A stretch of DNA of 64,000 bases. Source: CAVVEQ01 sp963804865. GTDB taxonomy: Bacteria; Chloroflexota; Anaerolineae; Anaerolineales; Anaerolineaceae. Location: NCBI GenBank assembly GCA_963804865.1, contig CAWDSH010000001.1:1488001-1552000 (forward strand), given 5' to 3'. Below, piece by piece: positions 48,670 to 58,190 of this stretch. Every line of letters starts with the position of its first letter. Positions within the stretch are counted from its first letter, which is position 1. Below the pieces are notes generated by a model. The model did not search any database. It was not told where the DNA came from and worked only from the letters and a program-made list of their open reading frames with translations. The position numbers and the translations under genes are program-made.

Positions 48670-49438
48670 CTACTCCCAGAATTTGATCAGCAGCAGGTCC
48701 CGGAATCCTTCGTACGTGACTTTTCCCCAGTCTACTTCATGCCCTAATTTCTTCTCGCCATTACGCGCCACCACTTCTGCGGTGATCAAACCTATTTCAG
48801 CCGTGATCTGTGGGACACTCCCGGTTAACATCAAGGTATAAAGACGGGGTGCAAGCTCGAGCTTCGAGGAAGCCAGGGCTGAGATATCTTCGCTTCCTGG
48901 CAATCGTCCGAAGCCAACCAGGAAGATATGCTCCACCTGGGCTCCCGGTGGTTCCTTTAAATTCATTCGATACCGAAGTTTGGAGGCTTTGGAAATACAA
49001 TCCTTGCATATGACCAGGGAATACTGCGGATCTTCCGTCTGGATGCCGCATACCCTGCAGGTAGCCCGCAGGGGGTTCTCGTCCCAATCAATATGGAAAT
49101 CCTTGTCACAATGAACGCAATGCACCGGAAAGGAAAAACGGGTGGAGTCTGGGTGATCTTCAACTGCATACCAGGCAATCGACAAACCTCTCGCAGGGAA
49201 ATACGATCGCGCGGTTGATCTTCCCGCAAAACGGGCATGCTGGGTGCTCGAGGGCTCGCCCGGTCATGCCATAAACTTTTTCAAGTGTTTGAGCTGATAC
49301 GGACAAAGGACTCTCTTCTTCCAGTTGAGACCCCCCAACAAGCGGTGCGTGGCAATTCACACAGGTCAGCGCTGTTCCCCAGGGCAGGTCTTTTTGAGGC
49401 AGTGGTGTGCGCTCATGGCACGCCAGGCAGGTGATCAT
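48670..49438 (-). CDS. Multi-zinc-ribbon protein, frameshifted
   Basis: About 255 residues. The N-terminal half has Cys pairs CLACHE, CVNCHAP and CPFCGK; the next part has CVHCDKD, CRVCGI and CKDC. These look like several zinc ribbons. An extra base near 49183-49186 breaks the frame after FPCER; the restored text continues SIAWYAVEDHPDSTRFSFP. A soluble 90-residue tail follows. Function unknown. Its start overlaps a 30-residue upstream ORF. Confidence 0.72.
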
Positions 49439-49527
49439 TTCCTCCCCCTGGCGTTACCCCCTCCCGATCCTTCGCCCTGGTCCTTTTGCTTGCCGCTCGC
49501 TTTAAATAGATTCTTTAAGAAACTCAT
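49435..49527 (-). CDS. Possible 30-residue leader peptide
   Basis: A short ORF with a strong site AAGGAGTAAGGTG, beginning MSFLKNLFKASGKQK and ending in a Gly-rich basic tail. Its stop overlaps the start of the zinc-ribbon gene (ATGA). It may be a real small protein, a coupling peptide, or the true N-terminus of the zinc-ribbon protein separated by another missing base. Confidence 0.4.
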   Translation of the reverse strand: MSFLKNLFKASGKQKDQGEGSGGGNARGRK

Positions 49528-49982
49528 CACCTTACTCCTTTGATCGACGCTGAATGCAGCGCATGGCTTTATCGCTCATGGATATGGATCAAGTGTGTTT
49601 ACAAGACAGATAATACAGGAATTCGTGCATCAGGGAGATTATTCATGCTTAACAAAAATGTCGGGCACACCATCGGTGCCCGACCTACGAACTATTATAG
49701 ATAGCATTTGGTAAAGAGGTTTAAAAAAAGCTGATAAAAAAATCATCTTTTAAACGGTATATACTACTTATTAGAGCACAATTTTCTTATAACTTAGTCA
49801 GAGTAGAGTAGTTAATGGATTCAAATTGCGAAAATATTTAATCCTTTCATTTCATTAGGTTATATATTACACATAATGATACTCCTACGATTATTGTATT
49901 TATTTGTCATTATTATTTTTATTTTTTAAAAATTTTGATATATAAATTACTATCTAAAAAAGAGTTTCTTAAAGGATTTTCT
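49528..49982. other. AT-rich intergenic region at the left edge of the island
   Basis: 455 bases with no gene. It contains the palindrome at 49660-49684, and from 49700 the sequence becomes strongly AT-rich up to the HEPN gene. I see no clear promoter. Confidence 0.5.
49660..49684. repeat. Palindromic repeat GTCGGGCAC-N7-GTGCCCGAC
   Basis: A perfect 9-bp inverted repeat with a 7-base loop ACCATCG. Flanks AACAAAAAT and CTACGAAC resemble the copy at 48639. It has the same arm layout as the hairpin at 51875. Confidence 0.75.
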
Positions 49983-50680
49983 ATGTTTAATTCTGGAAAT
50001 TGGAGAATTGAAATTGCCAATAATCTTGGTTCTTATAATGCTTTACAAAGGCTTTTTCAGGATCAAAAAACAATCGATTTTCATTTGAAAAATTTACCAA
50101 TTTTAACTTTTAGTGAAGACCAATCCATAACTACAGATAATGATGAGCGTGACGAGATCTTTAGAAAATTTCAATTAGGAGAAATTAAAAAAGCCAATCA
50201 AGTTTATCGACGCCAGATGATTGTTCTAGTTGTTTCTTTGATTGAAAGTTTAATTCTTGAATTCTTTCAATGTGTATTTTTTCAACATCCAGAACGCTTA
50301 TATGACTATTTAGAAAATAATCAAAACTTAATAAGGGTAAGGTTGATTTGCAAGATATCCTTAAATCGGTCAGTAAGCACGACTTGATAACATTACTGGC
50401 ATCTAAAGCTGCGAATAATGCCATCAAAGGTAAATTTAAGGTTTCTCTAAATACTCTTGAGAAAATTTCAAAACATAAACTAGAGAAAAAACTATTGCAA
50501 GATTTATTGTTATTAGCTGAAAAAAGGAATCAATTCGTTCATGAATCATCAGATGAATTTGTTTCAAATCAAGCTGTTGAAGATGGATTTGATTGCATAT
50601 TTAAACTTATTGACGAATTATGCGAGGCATCGGTAAATGATGGAATAGTGTTGAATGATCCAATATATCAAGATACTTGA
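49983..50680 (+). CDS. HEPN-domain-like protein, frameshifted
   Basis: About 232 residues, all helical in appearance. The central part has FRKFQLGEIKKANQVYRRQM; the C-terminal part has LLLLAEKRNQFVHESS, whose RNQFVH fits the Rx4-6H HEPN ribonuclease motif. A missing base in the AAAA run at 50323-50326 breaks the frame between YLENNQ and LNKGKVDLQDILKS. ATG 49983 has AAAGGA nine bases before it. HEPN proteins act in toxin-antitoxin and antiphage systems; no MNT antitoxin is adjacent. Confidence 0.68.
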
Positions 50681-50701
50681 AAAATTTGAGTTCGTAACCC
50701 A

Positions 50702-50729
50702 GTCACCGCTCTTGTGACCGACTTTTTTT
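50702..50729 (+). terminator. Terminator / palindromic repeat after the HEPN gene
   Basis: GTCAC-N7-GTGAC followed by CGACTTTTTTT. The 19-base core CACCGCTCT to GACCGACTTTTT is shared with the element at 51875, so it is both a terminator and a repeat copy. Confidence 0.7.
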
Positions 50730-50931
50730 CTGGGCGGTGTGCTCAAGCGCAGTTCGCTATCTTGAATAAAATGATTCATGTAGCAGTGTACATTTTCAAG
50801 AATATCCTTTTCCATGAAATCGCTATTCGGTTCTGCAAATTTGCTGTATATTGATAAATTGCGATTTCAGTATGTGGTTGGAAACCTAAAGAACTTAGTT
50901 TTAGCATCTCTATCAATTTGAGGAGAAAAAC

Positions 50932-51811
50932 ATGGATAAGGAAAAGATGTACAAAGAAAACACTGAAAAATTTTCCCAAGTTGTCAAGCCTTATTTGGTT
51001 GGCGAATTAAGGGTTTGGAGAAAACAGGTTGGAGAAACAGTAACGAGATCGGAATCTTTTAGGACAAATACTGAAGGCAAGTCTTCCGTTGATGAAGGGA
51101 AAACTGCGTCCCGACATGTTCATTGTTCACCAAATCCCCACACAAATTGGAACCATTTATGCAGTTCATGTTTATTCCGGAGCATATATCTTACCGACGG
51201 AATATTTGTTTGAAATCAAAGGCAAAATTCCTCATTCAACTTGTTTATTGAGAGCGTTACTGGATATCGGAATTTGGAAAAGCAGGTCTGATAGTAATTA
51301 CTAAAGGATCTTTTTGTGAGTATCTAAAGAACATCAAGTACCAAAAACCAAACAAGAATAATTTCGATACTTTGGAAAATGGAGTGTCCTGGGAGCAGAA
51401 TAATGCAGCGGGGACAATCAAAATGGAATGGGCAATGCAGTTATTCCCGTATAACCAGGAAAATGTCGTTTTTATATTCAAACACCCATCACCTTTTGGA
51501 TTATTTACCGACAAATCTTTTGGATTTGCCAAGTTCTTTGAAATGGCAAAGGCTTTAGTAAAGCTATTGATGATTATAAATTTGACGGTCCAATGGGTAA
51601 AATCGATATGATCATGCCCACATTCAGTATTCTCGCACTATCTAAATCACCAGTGGAAGAAGTTGTCCCCCAAAAGCAAATTTCACAAACTACACCAGAT
51701 CTAAAGTTACCTGAAAAGCATCCAGAATATCAGGAGGATGACGAACCCATCGCCATTGCCAAAATGCGTTTAGCAAAAGGCGAAATCACGATTGAGGAAT
51801 TAAAAAATTAA
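50932..51811 (+). CDS. SHOCT-domain protein, three frameshifts
   Basis: About 293 residues in four frame pieces. ATG 50932 has TTGAGGAGAAAAAC before it. Extra A in AAAA runs at 51100-51103 and 51278-51281, and a missing A near 51547, separate the pieces: KPYLVGELRVWRKQVGET, then LRPDMFIVHQIPTQIGTIY, then KAGLIVITKGSFCEYLKN, then GFSKAIDDYKFDGPMGKID. The C-terminus DEPIAIAKMRLAKGEITIEE is a SHOCT motif, an oligomerisation segment. The middle domain resembles short PH-like domains often joined to SHOCT. Function unknown. Confidence 0.65.
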
Positions 51812-51874
51812 GGAAATGCTGAAGAATAAACAAATAACTTTATTCTTTATCTGTGTGTTAATAATCAGTCGTTG

Positions 51875-51905
51875 GTCGGTCACCGCTCTCGTGACCGACT
51901 TTTTC
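51875..51905 (+). terminator. Terminator / palindromic repeat after the SHOCT gene
   Basis: GTCGGTCAC-CGCTCTC-GTGACCGAC, a perfect 9-bp stem followed by TTTTTC. The sequence is nearly the same as at 50702-50729 and shares its arm layout with the palindrome at 49660. Confidence 0.85.
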
Positions 51906-51991
51906 TTGGTGTTTGCTTTTTCTCACATTTCATGCTATTTTGGTTTTACTGTTAGTATGCATCGCGGTTGTTAAGATGCATTGGGGAGGAT

Positions 51992-52663
51992 GTGATAAAT
52001 CAAAAATCGGTCAGATTAGTATTCTTACTATTTATCGTCATATCATTAATCGCAACTGGCTGTAGCAGTAACAAATCGACTGAGATGATCGCTGAACCCA
52101 CAATTTCCCCAACTGATGAAATTCTTCCGACAAAACCAATCAATCCCGCTGAAAATTCAACACAAATTATCATCAAACCTGGAACATATATTATTGGTAC
52201 AGATATTCAACCCGGTTTCTATACCGGTACTGGTGGTTACGACCTTCTTGATTCATGTTATTGGGAAAGACTTAAAGACTTGACCGGATCTCTCAATTCA
52301 ATCATTGCCAATAGCAACAGTGTAGGAAAATTCTATATCGAAGTGGTGGGATCAGATAAAGCGCTCGCCACAAGTTGCGAATTATCATTTCTGCCAAAAC
52401 TTCCTAACCCAGCTACTGAATTTCCCCAAAAAATCCAAGCTGGGATGTATCTGGTTGGTATTGATATTAAACCTGGGACTTATATGGGTAAAGCCGGAAC
52501 TGAAATAACAAAATCGTGCTATTGGGACCGCTTAATAGATGTTACGGGTAATCTAGATTCAATTTTGGCGAATGATAATGCTACTGGTCAATTCTATGTT
52601 CAAGTTTTGGCAAGTGATTTTGCTTTTTCAACAAGCTGCGAATTGGAACGAATTGGTGATTAA
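51992..52663 (+). CDS. Lipoprotein with a tandemly duplicated domain
   Basis: About 223 residues. The signal peptide RLVFLLFIVISLIATGC has a lipobox; a Thr/Pro linker follows. Two copies of a domain of about 75 residues then appear: each has PGTY or AGMY, DIxPGxYxG, SCYWxRLxDxTGxLxSIxAN and a final TSCEL. The paired Cys in each copy could form a disulfide. GTG 51992 is my start choice, but GGGGAGGA is very close to it; TTG 51968 is possible. AT-rich like its neighbours. Confidence 0.75.
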   Translation: MINQKSVRLVFLLFIVISLIATGCSSNKSTEMIAEPTISPTDEILPTKPINPAENSTQIIIKPGTYIIGTDIQPGFYTGTGGYDLLDSCYWERLKDLTGSLNSIIANSNSVGKFYIEVVGSDKALATSCELSFLPKLPNPATEFPQKIQAGMYLVGIDIKPGTYMGKAGTEITKSCYWDRLIDVTGNLDSILANDNATGQFYVQVLASDFAFSTSCELERIGD

Positions 52664-52732
52664 TCGAAAAGAGACGGCATGACGGGTCTTGATCCGGGTT
52701 GATATTCGCAGCAATGATGGTCCCTTTTGCCC

Positions 52733-53041
52733 ATGCCTGATATCCACAGCCAGCCAAAAACCAGGCGGCAGCCTTCCCCTTACGACCGGCGGAAGCTGGC
52801 GCGCGAGCGCCTCGAGATCTACCTGGTCCACCTGCTGCTGATGTACCGCCATTTCATCCTCACCGCCGGCATTCTGCTGCTGCTTTTTTCGATCGCGGTG
52901 ATGGTCGTGCGGCCCGCCGCGGGGATCGCCGCGCTGCTGCCCGCCCTGCTGCTTTGCCTGCTGGGCAGCTCCTACCCGGTTGTGCTCTACACCGCCCGCG
53001 CCGGCGCCTGGCTGGCAACCCTCGGCCGCCAGGATCCCTGA
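52733..53041 (+). CDS. Small membrane protein of unknown function
   Basis: A 102-residue protein. A basic soluble N-terminus (PSPYDRRKLARERLEIYL) is followed by two hydrophobic helices near residues 40-60 and 66-85. It is GC-rich, unlike the island just upstream. The ribosome site is weak; TTG 52727 is an alternative start. No family recognised. Confidence 0.6.
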   Translation: MPDIHSQPKTRRQPSPYDRRKLARERLEIYLVHLLLMYRHFILTAGILLLLFSIAVMVVRPAAGIAALLPALLLCLLGSSYPVVLYTARAGAWLATLGRQDP

Positions 53042-53112
53042 AAGCTCGTCAGTTTGTCGGGTACCGAAATCGTGTACCCGCCATTTTTCATCATCGATTT
53101 CCACTTTTGATG

Positions 53113-53147
53113 GACCGTGGTCCATCGTCCACGGTCGATCGTCCCTT
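53113..53147. repeat. Heptanucleotide array, copy 2
   Basis: Units GACCGTG, GTCCATC, GTCCACG, GTCGATC, GTCCCTT in register, just after the DUF3795 stop. Confidence 0.7.
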
Positions 53148-53154
53148 CCCCCTT

Positions 53155-53581
53155 CTATTTCACCGCTGCTTCGCGCCATTCATACTGGCAGTGCAGGCAG
53201 TACGGCTTGTGCACGCTCAAGATCTCCCCGCACCGGGGGCAGGTCCACTTGACTTCCTCGGCTTCCAGGAACTTGCGCATGCCCGCGCTCTTGATGAGAT
53301 GCCAGGTTTTCGATCATGCTCATGCTGTACCGCGTTCGATAGCGTTTGTCGATGTGCTTGATCTTATCGCAGGGATACGAGTCGCAGCTGAAGCAAAATT
53401 GGAAATTGCCCGCCAGCGCCTTTTCGCAGTTCCTGATCCTGCATGTATCGCAGGAAGCGAATCGTGAGCCGGGCACCTCCCTGCATCCGCCGCAGCCGTT
53501 CTTCTTACGCTCATACGCGCTGCAGAGGCGGCAGTCCATGCCGCAGATGGCGATATGTTTCCTTGTTATTCTGCTCTTCAT
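53155..53581 (-). CDS. DUF3795 family cysteine-rich protein, frameshifted
   Basis: About 141 residues. The start HIAICGMDCRLCSAYERKKNG and GCGGCRE, CDTCRIRNC, FCFSCDSYPC are the DUF3795 Cys pattern. An extra base near 53298-53306 breaks the frame after SMIENL. The restored tail has a zinc ribbon, WTCPRCGEILSVHKPYCLHC. It probably binds metal. Function unknown. Confidence 0.82.
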
Positions 53582-53608
53582 GGTTCCACTTTTCCAACGA
53601 TCGATATT

Positions 53609-54337
53609 TTATTGCTTCTCGTACATCACCAGCTTCATATTCAATCGTATCCGCAGCAAGGTGCGGGGATCGTGCTTCTTAAGCAAAACTTTCGCTCGCC
53701 CGATAACATCCCCTGGCAGGAGCGCGAATTCCTTCCACTGCGCATCCCAATCTTCCAGCAGGTCATCCATCGATCTCCAGTAATACACAAAATCGAAGGC
53801 ATCCGACTTAACTTCCCTGAATATCCCCTCTTTAACCACGGCGCGGATCGCCTCATCTGCAGCCAGGTCATCGGGGTAATCGTGGCTCAGGTCCACCATC
53901 CCGGCAGTCTCAACCCTCCCCCGGAAAAGGACTTCCAGGGGAGCTTCAACGCAGTACGGGCGCGCGTCGATAAGCGTCCCATCTTCAGCCAGGACACGCC
54001 AGCTTTCGTGTAGGGCATGAACCATGCCCTCATGGGGAATTCATCAGAGCGAGGATGCCAGCAGCGCGAGATCGAACGCCCCGCTGCGGAACGGCAGCGT
54101 TTCCCCTTTCGCCCTCGCGAAGGAGACATTCGTCAGCGAGGCGGGCTTGTCGGCCTTCGTTTTATCAAGATCTTCCGCCTTGGGATCGATGCCCACCGCC
54201 TGCCAGCACAAGCCGGCATATTGCCAGGTGAGCACCCCGTTGCCGCAGCCGATCTCCAGCACGCGCTTACCCGCGAGGGGACAGGCCACCATCAAGTGAT
54301 TGAGTTCGGATCGTTCCGGGTCGCGGATCGCTTTCAT
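53609..54337 (-). CDS. SAM-dependent methyltransferase, disrupted
   Basis: Class I methyltransferase of about 242 residues. Motif I VLEIGCGNGVLTWQY, then VGIDPKAED and LPFRSGAFDLALLASSL. Two adjacent in-frame TGA codons at 54041-54046 interrupt it. An extra T and a missing A would turn them into SSLDEIPHEGMVHALHES, the expected motif V/VI region. The C-terminal half continues ESWRVLAEDGTLIDARPY. ATG 54337 is preceded by AAAGGGG; 54397 is an alternative. Confidence 0.78.
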
Positions 54338-54402
54338 TTCCAACCCCTTTCTTGCAACCTCGAATTCATTATACGATTTTTGCCATTCGAATACCAACTA
54401 TC

Positions 54403-54437
54403 GTCTGTGATCCATCGTCCATGGTCCATCGTCTTTT
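54403..54437. repeat. Heptanucleotide array, copy 3
   Basis: Units GTCTGTG, ATCCATC, GTCCATG, GTCCATC, GTCTTTT in register, just upstream of the methyltransferase start. Confidence 0.7.
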
Positions 54438-54561
54438 TCCCCATTTGCTTTTCCCTTTTCTTTGTCATTGCGTTCGCGATCTCCGCACCCCTCGATTGCG
54501 CAATTCCCGTTCCGGATAAAATACTTCTACCAGCTTGTTTACAACAGGGAGGGTCATATCA

Positions 54562-55238
54562 ATGGAAAACCAGGTTCTTTCACGCCGATCCGGCACAGGT
54601 CGCGTTTATCCAGAAGAATTATCCCTGGAAAATCGCTTTCGCAACGGGGTGGGTTGGTTCAATTGGATCGCCGGCCTATCCATCCTGAATTCAGTCATAT
54701 TCTATTTTGGCGCCAGCATTTCTTTTGTTACCGGCCTGGGCATCACGCAGTTCGTGGATGGCTTTATTGCCGCGTTGATCGAGGATCTCGGCTCCGATTA
54801 CAATTACGTCCGCGTCATCGGCTTCGTGATCAACCTGCTCTTTGCAGCGTTTTCATCATCCTGGGTGTGCTGGGCAGGAAAGCGCAAACGCTGGGCGATC
54901 ATCCTTGGCCTGGTCCTCTATGGCCCTGGATATGATCCTCCTGTTTTCCTTAGGATTGGTTTGGCATGATATTTCATGCATTGGCATTGATCGGGATCTG
55001 GGGCACTGCCCTTAAGGTCATGAAGGAACTGGAGACCCTGGAAAGTTTGGTGGTCACTCCTGCGGCGGCAGTGATCCCTTCGAATGTGGACGTTCAGCCG
55101 CAGCAGGCTCCCGTCACCCTGCCTCAGCCGGTCGAAAAAACACCTTCCAGCAAGACCGGTTTGAAAATCGTCCTGGGTTGCCTGGCATTTCTTGTTATTG
55201 CGGCGATTATCATCGTCATCATCGTTATGAATTCCTAA
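54562..55238 (+). CDS. Four-or-more-helix membrane protein, about four frameshifts
   Basis: About 225 residues when repaired. ATG 54562 has GGAGGG upstream. Helix WFNWIAGLSILNSVIFYFGA starts it, then VIGFVINLLFAAF. Breaks near 54850, 54887, 54923 and 54969 separate FIILGVLGRK, RWAIILGLVLY, ALDMILLFSLGLVW and IFHALALIGIW, which together read as continuous helices. A Pro-rich linker and a final helix (IVLGCLAFLVIAAIIIVIIV) end it. No family recognised. Confidence 0.65.
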
Positions 55239-55358
55239 AATAAGCCGCGGGCTCTTTCTCGTTCATACAGGTGCTTTTCCCCCTTTGCATTTACAGTTGC
55301 TTTGTGCTATTTTGATTTTGCATCCCTGGGCTTCACCCGCCAGGCAAGGAGAGTGATC

Positions 55359-55784
55359 ATGTCTTCATCCGCCGAAAGGCACCAGGCTTTTCTCGATCGT
55401 GTGCGTTCCTTCAACAAGCACGTCTTCAATAAATTCACCCTCGCCCTCACCGAAAGCGGCCGGGGACCCTTCTCCATCCTCTGCCACACCGGTCGCAAGA
55501 GCGGCTGCGTTTTTCGCACCCCCGTCCTTGCCACCTACGTGGGCGATTCGGTCATCATCCCCCTCTCCTACGGCAGGGGTGTGGACTGGCTGCGCAACGT
55601 GCTCGCCCAAAAAGGCTGCACCATCATCCATAAAAAGCAGACCTTTTCAGCCGGCAGCCCCGAGATCCTCCCCGCCGCCGCTGCCCTGCAGCTGATGCCC
55701 CCCGATCGCGCCAGGCTGTTTGTGCGTTTCAAGCTCGCCGAATTCGTCCGCCTCACCCTTGCCGGCGGAATTTCAACCCAATGA
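55359..55784 (+). CDS. Deazaflavin-dependent nitroreductase (DDN) family protein
   Basis: A 141-residue split-barrel protein of the DDN family, which uses coenzyme F420 in characterised members. CHTGRKSGCVFRTPV is the signature, and RNVLAQKGCTIIHKKQTF completes the barrel. AAGGAGAG precedes ATG 55359. A paralogue lies at 58727-59147. A GNAT gene follows 20 bases later, so they may share a transcript. Confidence 0.88.
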   Translation: MSSSAERHQAFLDRVRSFNKHVFNKFTLALTESGRGPFSILCHTGRKSGCVFRTPVLATYVGDSVIIPLSYGRGVDWLRNVLAQKGCTIIHKKQTFSAGSPEILPAAAALQLMPPDRARLFVRFKLAEFVRLTLAGGISTQ

Positions 55785-55804
55785 TCCTGAAAGGACCACT
55801 CACC

Positions 55805-56230
55805 ATGCCCAATGATTACGAAATCCTCTACGTCGAAAAACCCGATGATGCCATCTGGGAGGTGGTCGGCGGCGGCATCCGCGATTTCAACAAGGCGCAG
55901 GCCGGCAGCGACCAATCCACCATGCTCTGCTTCGCCCTCAAGTCCCCGGGCGGGGAGGTCGTCGGCGGCTTGATCGGCGAGACCGTCTACGACTGGCTCT
56001 ATATCAGCCTCATGTTCGTGAAAGATGATCTGCGCGGGCATGGTTTCGGTCGCCAGCTGATGGTGCGCGCCGAAGAAGAAGCGCGCAAGCGCGGCGCGAA
56101 GAACGTCTACCTGGATACTTTCAGCTTCCAGGCGCCCGATTTCTATAAGAAGCTCGGCTACCGCGTCTTCGGCGAGCTGAAAGATTTCCCTCCCGGTCAA
56201 ACCCGCTTCTTTATGACAAAACCTCTTTAG
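55805..56230 (+). CDS. GNAT-family N-acetyltransferase
   Basis: A 141-residue acetyltransferase. The acetyl-CoA-binding segment is DDLRGHGFGRQLMVRAEEEA and the C-terminal strand LDTFSFQAPDFYKKLGYRVFGE. ATG 55805 fits the usual N-terminus; ATG 55781 in the same frame overlaps the DDN stop. AAAGGACC lies before it. The substrate is unknown. Confidence 0.88.
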   Translation: MPNDYEILYVEKPDDAIWEVVGGGIRDFNKAQAGSDQSTMLCFALKSPGGEVVGGLIGETVYDWLYISLMFVKDDLRGHGFGRQLMVRAEEEARKRGAKNVYLDTFSFQAPDFYKKLGYRVFGELKDFPPGQTRFFMTKPL

Positions 56231-56314
56231 AATTGCATTGTCCTTTCAGGTCCTGCGATGCAGGCTCCCTGTTGAAGTACAATTCATTCACCTTGTGATT
56301 CCGCGGGAGTTTTG

Positions 56315-57479
56315 ATGCAGAACATCCTTGATTATCTCGATTGGCGCGGCGACCTGGATTTCGCCCGCGACAGGCTGAATGAGGTCGATAACCTCATCCT
56401 TTCCATGCTCTCCTACCTGGATTGGGAAGGCATTGTCCCGCCGGAACCGGGTAGAAAGCCCATCCCCCTTTCGGAAGCAGCCAAACGCTTTACCGCCACG
56501 ATGGATAGCCTCATCTCCCGCCTGGAAGAACCCTTTCAATAAGGATCTGCCTGAATTGTTGACCAAAGCCGCGGCATCCGCCCGCTATCGTGATCTCAAG
56601 CTTTCCGCTTACGTCAACAAGATTGATCACGAAAAAGCCGAACAGTTTAGCGCCGTGGTATTTTCGTATAAAAAGAAATATCATTTCATCGCCTTCCGCG
56701 GCACGGATGACTCCCTCGCCGGCTGGAAGGAGGATTTCCACATGAGCTTCATGCAGGAAGTCCCGGCGCAGAGGCAGGCCGTGGAATATGCGAAAAAGGT
56801 CATGTCGCGCCTGTGGGGCAAATTCTTCCTGGGCGGGCATTCGAAGGGGGGCAACCTGGCGGTCTATGCCGCCTCCCACTTGCCCGGGAGGATGCGCAAC
56901 CGCATCCTCGGCATATACAGCAACGACGGTCCCGGCTTTCAACCCCAGGTCATCCAATCCGAAGGCTACCAGGATGTCCACGGCAGGATCCACACCCTGA
57001 TCCCGAAATCCTCGGTGGTGGGCATGCTCCTGGAGCACAGCGAGGACTACAAGGTGGTGGATAGCTCCGGCACCGGCATCATGCAGCACAACGCGTTTTC
57101 ATGGATGGTACAGGGCGCGAAGTTTGTCGATCACCCGGGTCTCACCGAAACCAGCCTTAACTTCAACGAGGTGGTCCGGGCCTGGCTCGTCCAGGTGCCC
57201 CTGGAACAGCGCGCGGAATTCGTGGATGCCGTGTTTTCCGTCATCCAGTCCACCGGTGCCCGCACCGTGCATGATCTCTCGAAAGAAATGCGCGCGGCTG
57301 CCAGTGGGGTGATCACCACCTATCAGCACATGGATCCCCAAACCCGTTCCCACCTGAAGAAAGCCGTCGAGCTCTTTTTCACGGAAAACCAGAGGGTGCT
57401 GAAAAGCTCGCTCAGCGCGGATATTGATTCCCTTCGCGATAGGATGAAGAAGAAGATCATCGAGACCGTCAGGGTGTAG
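56315..57479 (+). CDS. DUF2974 (Mbeg1-like) alpha/beta hydrolase, frameshifted
   Basis: About 387 residues. ATG 56315 has GGGAG upstream. NILDYLDWRGDLDFARD and NEVDNLILSMLSYLDWEG are the family's N-terminal marks. An extra base at 56531-56537 breaks the frame after RLEEP; the text resumes FNKDLPELLTKAAASARYRD. The lipase-like core has FIAFRGTDDSLAGWKEDF and the nucleophile GGHSKGGNLAVYA. The substrate, probably an ester, is unknown. Confidence 0.88.
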
Positions 57480-57559
57480 GTGAATGTACCACCGGGTTGA
57501 AGTAAATTCTCATCGAGCGATTACAATGTTTATTACTTGCGTAACGTTTCCCATAAAAA

Positions 57560-58027
57560 ATGATAATTGATACGATCACAGTTATTGTTGTAATAGTCTT
57601 GGGATTGGGAGTCATCATTTTAATTTCAACAGCTCTTCATAAAATGATGGTGGAGCGCGGCATTTATCAAAAAATAATTCATCCCATCTTGAAAAAAATA
57701 AAACCTCGCTACCCGGAACTCTCCGAAAAACTTCGCACTCATCTTGGAATGGAGCTTCCGGTATATGACGTTTACACCGCTTTATCCATGCCTTACACCG
57801 CTGACATCATCGTCATGCTGGATTATTCACACTCGTTTCCAAATATCTTGCGCTGTCATTCTGATGGTTCACTGGTCTGGCAGGCGCAATTACCCGGTAA
57901 AGCAGGTGATGTTTATATAAAAATGGAATGGAAAGACCGGGAGTTGATCGCGGGTAGCTGGTTCGGATACTCGGTGAGCCTTGATATTGAAACAGGCAGG
58001 ATCCTCCGCTCTGAATTCATAAAATAG
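57560..58027 (+). CDS. Hypothetical protein with N-terminal membrane helix
   Basis: A 155-residue protein. One helix (ITVIVVIVLGLGVIILIST) is followed by a basic region and a soluble domain with GSLVWQAQLPGKAGDVYIKM and GSWFGYSVSLDIETGRI, which resembles a short beta-propeller blade. AT-rich relative to neighbours. No clear ribosome site. No family recognised. Confidence 0.6.
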   Translation: MIIDTITVIVVIVLGLGVIILISTALHKMMVERGIYQKIIHPILKKIKPRYPELSEKLRTHLGMELPVYDVYTALSMPYTADIIVMLDYSHSFPNILRCHSDGSLVWQAQLPGKAGDVYIKMEWKDRELIAGSWFGYSVSLDIETGRILRSEFIK

Positions 58028-58190
58028 TTCACTGTGCGGACTGTATTTCACTTCTCAAGGAATCCGCGTGTCTGCTTTTTCTGATGGTCGCGAATTTTCA
58101 TCCTGTATAATCTAATTGCGCAATTCTCCAATCCCAATAGAGTGGTTCTACCGCCGGATTGAATCGATATTCATCGCACGGAGGGATAAC

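Noticed and set aside
49160..49438. CLACHE and CVNCHA as c-type haem motifs (CxxCH)
   Set aside because: There is no signal peptide, and the further Cys pairs (CPFCGK, CVHCDK, CRVCGI) show zinc ribbons.
54041..54046. Two TGA codons in the methyltransferase as possible recoding or selenocysteine sites
   Set aside because: No hairpin of SECIS type is visible, and an extra T plus a missing A restores the conserved DEIPHEGM text, so error is simpler.
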